A DNA stretch of 6,315 nucleotides from Verrucomicrobiales bacterium. Its GTDB lineage: Bacteria; Verrucomicrobiota; Verrucomicrobiia; Limisphaerales; F1-80-MAGS106. Below are positions 1 through 5,485 of the stretch, one piece after another. The notes beneath the pieces are model-generated. The model was not told the DNA's origin. It saw only the letters and a program-made list of their open reading frames with translations, and did no database searches. Positions within the stretch are counted from its first letter, which is position 1. Every line of letters starts with the position of its first letter. The position numbers and the translations under genes are program-made. The stretch lies in NCBI GenBank assembly GCA_947487925.1, contig CANLCA010000180.1, positions 1 to 6,315 on the forward strand, in the 5' to 3' direction.

Positions 1-90
1 CTGGTCAGGGCAAGGGTGTCAGGTTGCTTTTTCACCAGGACTTTCTACTTTCGTTCGGGCTTTTGAAGCAAGCGGCAAAGCTCACTCAAA
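1..90. other. Upstream flank, no recognisable gene
   Basis: This short stretch precedes the first permease. The plus-strand frame starting at base 2 stays open until a TGA at 95-97, and the frame starting at base 3 until a TAG at 105-107. Either could be the tail of an upstream gene that overlaps the permease start by a few bases. ABC-2 permease pairs of this type are commonly preceded by their ATPase gene, so an ATPase C-terminus is a reasonable guess. Neither translation shows a motif I recognise, so I do not call a CDS. Confidence 0.3.
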
Positions 91-900
91 ATGGTGAACA
101 AATATAGTAACGTGTTCAATATAGGCATTCAGAACACCCTGGTTTACAGGGTGAATTTTCTGGTGCGCGCCTGTTTCGGACTCATCCCTTTGAGTGCCAC
201 CCTTTTTCTTTGGGACGCCATTTATAGTTCGAAGCAACCTGGTGGGAATGTCTCAGGCTACATCTTGAGCCAGATGGTTTCCTATTACCTCATAGTCACC
301 ATCGTCGATGGCCTCACGGCCGTGACGGAGGATGACTGGCAGATCGCCTCCGACATCAAAGACGGGAATATCAGCCAGTTTCTGGTGAAACCCATCGATT
401 ACTTGTCGTACCGACTCGCTCTTTTTTTCAGCGGGCGGCTGGTTTACATGCTCGCCGCTCTGGTGCCCATCGGTCTTTTCATCTACTTCAAACGGGCCGA
501 TTTTGTCCTGCCCGCCGATCCGTCGACGTTCGCCTTGTTTCTTTTGTCCGCCTTCCTGGCGGGTCTGTTGCAGTTCTTCATTTCCTACACCATGGCACTG
601 TTAGCCTTTTGGGTGACGGAGGTGTCGACCTTCATTTTTATACTTTTCGCCTTTGAGTATATTGCCGGAGGCCATATGTTTCCGCTGGACATCCTGCCCC
701 CATCGGTTGTGGCGGTGTTGAAGTTCACGCCTTTTCCCTATGAATTGTTTTTCCCCGTGAGTGTTTATTTGGGGCGTGCCACCGGGGCAGAGCTGTCCCT
801 GGGGTTTGCCATGCAGGTTTCGTGGGTTGGAATCGCCTATCTCTCGGCGAGGTTTGTGTGGCGCCGTGGGATCATTCGTTACACGGCAGCGGGTGGGTAA
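91..900 (+). CDS. ABC-2 family transporter permease (first of pair)
   Basis: This is a 269-residue integral inner-membrane protein that would form half of the membrane channel of an ABC exporter. About six hydrophobic segments are visible, near residues 23-43, 57-77, 112-133, 145-172, 178-198 and 236-256. The cytoplasmic stretch IASDIKDGNISQFLVKPIDY (85-104) matches the 'I..DI..G.....L.KP..YL' signature of the ABC-2 permease group I know as COG4587/PF06182. The C-terminus (WRRGIIRY, then a short Ala-Gly tail) is also typical of that group. The length is normal. The ATG at 91 is chosen because the N-terminus aligns with the family; no Shine-Dalgarno sequence is seen before it. The next gene, a second permease of the same broad family, starts 48 bases downstream, so the two are probably co-transcribed and heterodimerise. 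The ATPase partner is not in the window. The substrate cannot be deduced; related systems are mostly uncharacterised. Confidence 0.87.
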   Translation: MVNKYSNVFNIGIQNTLVYRVNFLVRACFGLIPLSATLFLWDAIYSSKQPGGNVSGYILSQMVSYYLIVTIVDGLTAVTEDDWQIASDIKDGNISQFLVKPIDYLSYRLALFFSGRLVYMLAALVPIGLFIYFKRADFVLPADPSTFALFLLSAFLAGLLQFFISYTMALLAFWVTEVSTFIFILFAFEYIAGGHMFPLDILPPSVVAVLKFTPFPYELFFPVSVYLGRATGAELSLGFAMQVSWVGIAYLSARFVWRRGIIRYTAAGG

Positions 901-948
901 GCTTGAACTTCTGGATTCCAACTGTCGCTACCTGAGTTCTCAAACCAA

Positions 949-1809
949 ATGGCCATGACGCCTCTGTCAAAGAACGGTTTCGGGTTTTGTCTTACAAGGA
1001 TGCTCGTCGTTCGTTCGTTGGTTCGATATGGGCGAATCTACCTGGCTCTCTGGAAGAATTCCATCATTCGAGAGATGGGGTTCAAGTCAAATTTCGTCCT
1101 TTGGATCGTCGTCGAAATGATCTGGTTTGCCCTCCAGCTCGGCTTCATTCACGTCATCTACGAACAAACCGACCACATCGGATCGTGGTCGAAGTGGGAA
1201 GTGGTCTTCTTGATGGGGGTCAGCCATTTTATCCAACAGTTGTTCACCGCGTTGTTTTTGAATAACTGCACCCAAATCTCGGAGCACGTTCGAACAGGAC
1301 GGTTGGACTTCATTTTGTTGCTCCCAGCGAGCACCCGGTTTTTGCTTTCTCTCCGGCAGGTGGACCTGGGAGGTTTTGTGAATGCTGGCAGTGCTTTGAT
1401 GGTGATGGGTTACGCGGGATGGCATCTTGGACTGCATCCGACTCTGGCCCAATATGTCGCGTTTCTGCTCCTTTGCGGGGTCGGGGTCATGATTCATTAT
1501 TCCCTGATGTTCATCATGGCCAGCATCAGCTTCTGGACAGTCCGTGCGCAGGGGATTATCTGGGGATATTACAACTTGTTTAATATCGCGCGACTTCCCG
1601 ATGAAGTTTTTCATGGGGCCTACCGTCGAGTGTTCACTTTTGTTCTGCCGATGTTGCTTGTGTCGAACGTGCCAGCCAGGGTTTTGATCAACAAGATCGG
1701 GACGCCAGGAGCCACCCTGCTGTTGGTTTTCATGTGCGCCGCCTGTTTCTGCGTCTCCCAGTTTGTCTGGAGATTTTCCCTCCGTCGCTACACCAGCGCG
1801 AGCAGTTGA
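949..1809 (+). CDS. ABC-2 family transporter permease (second of pair)
   Basis: This is a 286-residue integral inner-membrane protein, likely the second half of the exporter channel formed with the preceding gene. Hydrophobic segments lie near residues 48-71, 84-105, 143-160, 168-192, 228-245 and 255-275. The loop ISEHVRTGRLDFILLLPAS (110-128) fits the 'lSe.ir.G.LDf.LL.P' signature of the COG3694-type ABC-2 permeases, and SLRQVD (134-139) follows as expected. The C-terminus WRFSLRRYTSASS again has the 'W...LRRY.s' tail of this family. The start is uncertain. The ATG at 949 gives a longer N-terminus than usual, whereas the ATG at 1000 (MLVVRSLVRYGRIY) would give 269 residues, the same as its partner and closer to the family norm. 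Neither has a convincing ribosome-binding site. A long open frame on the opposite strand (1087-1836) is a shadow. The substrate is unknown. Confidence 0.86.
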   Translation: MAMTPLSKNGFGFCLTRMLVVRSLVRYGRIYLALWKNSIIREMGFKSNFVLWIVVEMIWFALQLGFIHVIYEQTDHIGSWSKWEVVFLMGVSHFIQQLFTALFLNNCTQISEHVRTGRLDFILLLPASTRFLLSLRQVDLGGFVNAGSALMVMGYAGWHLGLHPTLAQYVAFLLLCGVGVMIHYSLMFIMASISFWTVRAQGIIWGYYNLFNIARLPDEVFHGAYRRVFTFVLPMLLVSNVPARVLINKIGTPGATLLLVFMCAACFCVSQFVWRFSLRRYTSASS

Positions 1810-1876
1810 AGTGACGGTGTCGAATCGGCGCCCCACCGGGTTGGAATGAAGTGGCCGAGAGTTGTCTTGCCCAGAG
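1810..1876. other. Convergent intergenic gap, no clear terminator
   Basis: These 67 bases separate the stop codon of the second permease (plus strand) from the stop codon of mqnA (minus strand), so two transcripts converge here. I looked for a GC-rich hairpin followed by a T-run on either strand and saw no convincing one. Termination may be Rho-dependent or lie inside the neighbouring genes. Confidence 0.5.
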
Positions 1877-2770
1877 TTACGAGACCCAACGCGGCTGAAA
1901 AACAGGGCCTAGTCCGTGTTTCGCGAGCAGATCCATGAAGGTGGCGATCCCGCGCTGCTCATCGGTGCCCAGGTGATAGTGGATGTGCCATCCGAGGTAA
2001 TCCTGTCTGAAGCCCGGATCAAATTCGCTCCTCGATTGGATGATTTGATCGAGCGTTTCTACACCCAAATCCCGGGCCTCCTTGAGCTGGCGTTTGAGCT
2101 CATCGTTTTCGATGCCCCGTTTCAGTGCCCAGACGGCGTAGACGAAGGGCAACCGGGTCATTTCGAACCACACCGCGCCCAGGTCCCAAATCTGATGCGT
2201 TTGCTGCTCCATCAAAAATGTGATAGCGGGATCGCCTATGAGCAGCACGGCATCCGGCATGGATTCCCGAACTTCGTTGACAAGGGGTTCGAAACAAGGC
2301 GCCAATCCCCGTTCCGCAAGAAGCACCTTTAGCAAGCAGACGCTTGTGAGGGACGCGGGATCGCAATGCACAGTCTGGATCTCCTCGAGAGGACACCGAT
2401 GAGCCAGGAAGACGCTCTTGACTTCGCCCAGTGATGCGACTCCAACACCGCTCAACACGTCGTAGCGATCCTTCAGAAGCACCTCAACCACGCTCACGAG
2501 CGCCGCATCCAACTTGTCCGCCTCCAACATGCGGGCCAACTGGGATGGAGGAGCGATGATCATGTTCTCTTCGATTCCACGTGTGAGTGGAACCGCGTTC
2601 AGATAAGGCACGGAACCAATGCGGAACGTCTGCTGGCTTTCAGCAAGCCGGATTTCCATTTGAAGCTGGACGGCGCGCTTTTCCCGGTTGAACTTCAGGG
2701 CGAGGTCGGCGGCTGATTCGGCCGGCGCCATGCGCAGTTTTGAAAGGGGGTCATCAGATGGGACTGACAT
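1877..2770 (-). CDS. mqnA: Chorismate dehydratase MqnA (menaquinone, futalosine pathway)
   Basis: MqnA removes water from chorismate to give 3-[(1-carboxyvinyl)oxy]benzoate, the first step of the futalosine route to menaquinone; it is a cytoplasmic enzyme with a periplasmic-binding-protein-like fold. With the start used here (297 residues) the family hallmarks are FRIGSVPYLNAVPL (49-62), DAALVSVVE (88-96), CDPASLTSV (136-144), LLIGDPAI (176-183) and the highly typical WDLGAVWFEMTRLPFVYAVW (195-214). The start is ambiguous. The family normally begins just before the 'RIGSVPYLN' motif, which would favour the ATG at 2659 (260 residues). The ATG at 2770 sits 22 bases after the mqnE stop, and an ATG at 2830 would overlap mqnE by 38 bases. 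None has a good Shine-Dalgarno. I chose 2770 because the intervening codons read as plausible protein and it fits the tight operon spacing. It is the last gene of the minus-strand run. Confidence 0.93.
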   Translation of the reverse strand: MSVPSDDPLSKLRMAPAESAADLALKFNREKRAVQLQMEIRLAESQQTFRIGSVPYLNAVPLTRGIEENMIIAPPSQLARMLEADKLDAALVSVVEVLLKDRYDVLSGVGVASLGEVKSVFLAHRCPLEEIQTVHCDPASLTSVCLLKVLLAERGLAPCFEPLVNEVRESMPDAVLLIGDPAITFLMEQQTHQIWDLGAVWFEMTRLPFVYAVWALKRGIENDELKRQLKEARDLGVETLDQIIQSRSEFDPGFRQDYLGWHIHYHLGTDEQRGIATFMDLLAKHGLGPVFQPRWVS

Positions 2771-2792
2771 GGTTCGAGAAAGGTTTCGCGGA

Positions 2793-3923
2793 CTAAGAAC
2801 CGGCTGATTCGTGGATCCGAATCCGGTCATAAAACGTGTCTCGTTGGACGGGGATCCTTCCCGCTTCGAGGATGGCTTTGATCATTTCAGACTCGGTTTG
2901 GGACTGGGGCGAAGTTGAACCGGCCATGTGGAAGATGTGTTCTTCCTGAATGGTCCCGTGGAGATCATCCGCTCCAAACTGAAGCGCCACTTGGGCGAGC
3001 TTGGTTCCTAACCCGATCCAATAAGCTGTCAGGTGATCGAAGTTATCCAGGAAGATACGGCTGATCGCCAGCGTCCTCAATGAGTCGAAACCAGTGGGAC
3101 TGTGATGCACAGGAATCGAATTGTTGCCTGGTTGGTAGGCTAATGGGATGAAACCTGTGAACCCGTGCGTTTCGTCTTGCAAGGCCCGCAGCTGCCTCAG
3201 GTGATCGATCCTGTCTTCAAGGGATTCGATGTGTCCATAAAGCATCGTGCATGTGCTGCGTCCCCCGATTAAATGCCATTGTCTGTGGACATCGAGGTAC
3301 TCTGATGCCGATTCTTTTCCCTTGGCGATCAAGGACCGGACTTCCTTTCTGAAAATCTCCGCGCCCCCTCCAGTTAGGGAGTCGAGTCCCGACTCCTTCA
3401 GAATCTGAAGTGTTTCCACAACCGATTTCCGAGCCAGCCATGAAATGTGCAGGATTTCAATCGCGGTGAAACATTTCAATCGAAGGAGGGGTGATAGCCC
3501 CTTCAGCGCCTGCAACATCTCGACGTAGTGCTCGAATGGGAGGCTCGGATGCAAACCTCCCACGATGTGGAGCTCCGTGACCCCTCGCTGCAGTGCGTCT
3601 CGCGCCTTTTCAACCATCTCATCGATGCTCAACTGGAATCCGTCTGAATCCCGCTTCTTTCGGGCGAACGCGCAAAACTGGCAGCTGAGGATGCAGTAAT
3701 TGGAATAGTTGATGTAGCGATTCAGGATGTAGCTGGCGTGCAGGCCATTCCTACGTTGGTTCGCAAGGTCGGCGATCGCCCCCAACGCGTTCAGGTTGTT
3801 TGAACCAAACAATCGACCGGCGTCGTCTTCATCGATTCGCTGCCCCGTGGCCACTTTTTCGAAAATGTCCTCGAGGCCGCTGTTCCGGAGGGCGGCTTCT
3901 AGAAGAATTTGAATCGAACCCAT
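2793..3923 (-). CDS. mqnE: Aminodeoxyfutalosine synthase MqnE (radical SAM)
   Basis: MqnE is a cytoplasmic [4Fe-4S] radical S-adenosylmethionine enzyme. It couples the adenosyl radical to the MqnA product, with loss of CO2, forming 6-amino-6-deoxyfutalosine. The 376-residue protein carries the radical SAM cluster motif CILSCQFC (C77, C81, C84; CX3CX2C), then HIVGGLHP (119-126), TAIEI (153-157), SLTGGGAEIF (182-191), YGHIE (229-233), LQDETHGFTGFIPLAYQPGN (248-267) and, near the C-terminus, the GADD...EEHIFHMAG and RDTFYDRI segments. YGHIE and the C-terminal segments fit MqnE rather than the related cyclase MqnC, where I would expect 'FGH.E' and 'PWTFQP'. The ATG at 3923 gives the normal family length. 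The frame stays open for 69 more codons upstream, but that part lies inside ubiA and resembles no family N-terminus. The start overlaps the end of ubiA by 25 bases, suggesting translational coupling. The assignment of MqnE over MqnC is strong but made from memory. Confidence 0.93.
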   Translation of the reverse strand: MGSIQILLEAALRNSGLEDIFEKVATGQRIDEDDAGRLFGSNNLNALGAIADLANQRRNGLHASYILNRYINYSNYCILSCQFCAFARKKRDSDGFQLSIDEMVEKARDALQRGVTELHIVGGLHPSLPFEHYVEMLQALKGLSPLLRLKCFTAIEILHISWLARKSVVETLQILKESGLDSLTGGGAEIFRKEVRSLIAKGKESASEYLDVHRQWHLIGGRSTCTMLYGHIESLEDRIDHLRQLRALQDETHGFTGFIPLAYQPGNNSIPVHHSPTGFDSLRTLAISRIFLDNFDHLTAYWIGLGTKLAQVALQFGADDLHGTIQEEHIFHMAGSTSPQSQTESEMIKAILEAGRIPVQRDTFYDRIRIHESAGS

Positions 3924-4819
3924 GGGAAGATCACTTCGGTGGCTGTCGCGACGAGGAACACGATGCTGATCAGCACATTGAGTCGAAAGAAGGCGATATT
4001 CACCCAATTGAGACTCCGCCTGCGGGCGAGCCAATGTTCCATCAACAAACATAGCAGAATGATAAGGAGCCCCACGAAATAGGCGATGCGAAATCGGCAA
4101 ACCACCCCAAAGATGCCGAGGAATCCCCACGTGAGAAGGTGGGAAAGGAACGCCGCCTTTAGGGCGTTTTTTGGCCCCCAGGCCACGACGAGCGACCTGA
4201 GTCCTTGTTTTTTATCGAATTCATAGTCCTGCAGTCCATAGATGATGTCAAAGCCGATGAGCCAGAAGAGAACCGCTGAGGCCAGGAGAATAGGGATCAG
4301 AATGCTCTGGCTGGCAGGGATCCATGTGATTTTTCCATGCACCGCGAGCCAAGCCCCCAAAGGGGACAAGGCCAACGCCAGCCCAAGCCAGACGTGGGTG
4401 TAATCTGTGAACCTCTTTGTGAGCGAGTAAAAGCAGACCATGAACAAGGCGATGGGAGACAGGTAAAAGCAGAGTGGATTTAACAAGTAGGCTGCCAGGA
4501 TCAACAGGGCTCCGCCCAAGATGCAAACCATCCAGGCTGCTGCGAGCGAGATCTTCGCGCTCGGCAGGTGGCGGTCCCGGGTCCGCGGGTTCAATGCATC
4601 GAATTTTCGGTCAACGATCCTGTTGAATGCCATGGCGCAACTTCGAGCGCCCGTCATTGCCAGGAGGATGAGCAGGAAGATCCTCCAGCCAGGCCACCCT
4701 CGGTTGTCGCGTGCCGCGACCAGCATGGAAGCCAGAGCAAATGGAAGGGCGAAGAGCGTGTGCGAGAGCTTGATAAACTCCGCGTAATGCCCCATCGAGA
4801 CTGTGACTTTCGAGGGCAT
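3899..4819 (-). CDS. mqnP: UbiA-family prenyltransferase (MqnP-like, menaquinone biosynthesis)
   Basis: This is an integral-membrane aromatic prenyltransferase of 306 residues. The first Asp-rich motif is NRIVDRKFD (N66, D70, D74; NX3DX3D), followed by the conserved 'NPRT.DR.LP' stretch (77-86). The second is DIIYGLQDYEFD (191-202). Both bind the Mg-diphosphate of the prenyl donor. Several hydrophobic helices alternate through the chain, as expected. UbiA relatives prenylate 4-hydroxybenzoate (ubiquinone) or, in futalosine organisms, a naphthoate intermediate. The adjacent mqnE and mqnA make the menaquinone role much more likely, hence the MqnP-like name. The exact acceptor (1,4-dihydroxy-6-naphthoate) is inferred from pathway knowledge. 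The ATG at 4819 is one base after the ubiX stop and has a purine-rich ribosome-binding site upstream; an ATG at 4795 is a weaker alternative. The 3' end overlaps the mqnE start. Confidence 0.9.
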   Translation of the reverse strand: MPSKVTVSMGHYAEFIKLSHTLFALPFALASMLVAARDNRGWPGWRIFLLILLAMTGARSCAMAFNRIVDRKFDALNPRTRDRHLPSAKISLAAAWMVCILGGALLILAAYLLNPLCFYLSPIALFMVCFYSLTKRFTDYTHVWLGLALALSPLGAWLAVHGKITWIPASQSILIPILLASAVLFWLIGFDIIYGLQDYEFDKKQGLRSLVVAWGPKNALKAAFLSHLLTWGFLGIFGVVCRFRIAYFVGLLIILLCLLMEHWLARRRSLNWVNIAFFRLNVLISIVFLVATATEVIFPWVRFKFF

Positions 4820-4820
4820 G

Positions 4821-5378
4821 TTACTCTTCTTCCTCCCGCCACCTTGCCACAAGCTGATGGGGAGTTTCCAGGTGATCCAGGACCCGAGCCACCACCGTGT
4901 CCGCTACCTGGGAGATGGTTTGAGGGCGCGTGTAAAACGATGGATTCGCGGGTATCAGCGTGGCGCCCGCGAGCAGTAATAATTCGAAATTCCTCACATG
5001 AATCAAGCTCATCGGAGTCTCCCGGGGAACTAGAATCAGCTTCCTTCTTTCCTTCAGCATAACGTCCGCAGCCCGCAGTAGGGCATCTGAGCTAAGACCG
5101 TGAGCCACTCTTCCAAGAGTCCCCATGCTGCATGGGATGATCACCATGGCGTCAAACGCGTTCGAACCGCTCACAAAGGGAGCGTTCATGCTTTTCAAAC
5201 CATGGGTCGTGACGCCCTCAGGCAGTCGCAACAAGTCCGGCAACTCTTCCTTGATCACAGAAGCCGCGTATTGGCTTTGGATGACATGAATCTCGTGAGC
5301 GCGGGTGTCGAGGTTGTCCAGCAGACGCTGGGCGTAGATCGATCCGCTCGCTCCGGTGATGGCTACCAAAATTCTCAT
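4821..5378 (-). CDS. ubiX: UbiX-family flavin prenyltransferase
   Basis: UbiX attaches a dimethylallyl group to reduced FMN, giving prenylated FMN, the cofactor of UbiD-type decarboxylases. Its partner here is probably the UbiD homologue that acts late in futalosine-type menaquinone synthesis; that gene is not in the window. The 185-residue protein has the FMN-binding N-terminus MRILVAITGASGSIYAQRLL (1-20), PCSMGTLGRVAHGLSSDALL (82-101), RAADVMLKERR (102-112), LVPRETPMSLIHVRN (116-130) and PSFYTRPQT (146-154), all characteristic of the family. The length is standard. The ATG at 5378 is chosen because family proteins begin right at 'M.ILV.ITGASG'. The frame is open for 48 codons further upstream, to an ATG at 5522, but that extension overlaps the divergent amidase gene and has no counterpart in the family. 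The C-terminus is a run of four glutamates doubling as the next gene's ribosome-binding site. It is the first gene of the minus-strand run. Confidence 0.93.
   Translation of the reverse strand: MRILVAITGASGSIYAQRLLDNLDTRAHEIHVIQSQYAASVIKEELPDLLRLPEGVTTHGLKSMNAPFVSGSNAFDAMVIIPCSMGTLGRVAHGLSSDALLRAADVMLKERRKLILVPRETPMSLIHVRNFELLLLAGATLIPANPSFYTRPQTISQVADTVVARVLDHLETPHQLVARWREEEE
4824..4837 (-). promoter_or_regulatory. Shine-Dalgarno for the UbiA gene, inside the ubiX 3' end
   Basis: On the minus strand the sequence GGGAGGAAGAAGAG precedes the ATG at 4819. The GGGAGG core sits 12 bases before the start, with further purines closer in. The same bases encode the last residues of UbiX (R-E-E-E-E). 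It is the only strong Shine-Dalgarno-like sequence I see at a gene start in this window, and it supports 4819 as the start codon and coupled translation. Confidence 0.6.
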
Positions 5379-5485
5379 AACACGCTGCGCGGGGTCAAGG
5401 TGGCCCAAGATTGTTCGCCACGCAATGTTCTCCTGCGCAAGCTCTCCGATCGTGGTTCGTACCGGTTGTGCTCCTTCTGACTTGT
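5379..5485. promoter_or_regulatory. Divergent intergenic region between ubiX and amidase
   Basis: These 107 bases lie between the chosen ubiX start (minus strand) and the chosen amidase start (plus strand), so the promoters of both transcription units should be here or slightly inside the amidase gene. I could not identify a convincing -35/-10 pair on either strand. A perfect TTGACA occurs on the minus strand at 5522-5517 but has no good -10 hexamer at the usual spacing. The call rests on gene orientation only. Confidence 0.35.

Noticed and set aside
1007..1025. Short cgttcgttcgttggttcg run resembling a tandem repeat
   Set aside because: It is only a few imperfect 4-base units within coding sequence and is translated as ordinary protein (VVRSLVR).
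1087..1836. Long minus-strand open frame (249 codons) opposite the second permease
   Set aside because: It is rich in His, Gln, Asp and Lys with no recognisable domain. It is fully antisense to a permease with clear family signatures, so it is a shadow.
2793..3923. Alternative assignment as MqnC (dehypoxanthine futalosine cyclase)
   Set aside because: YGHIE, the IPLAYQPGN segment and the C-terminal GADD/EEHIFHMAG/RDTFYDRI stretch fit MqnE better than MqnC.
3924..4130. 69-codon upstream extension of the mqnE frame
   Set aside because: It lies within ubiA, matches no MqnE N-terminus and would make the protein far longer than the family.
4568..5062. Plus-strand open frame of 164 codons across the ubiA/ubiX junction
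   Set aside because: It is antisense to two well-supported genes, and its composition (Pro/Arg/Ser-rich, no motif) is typical of a shadow frame.
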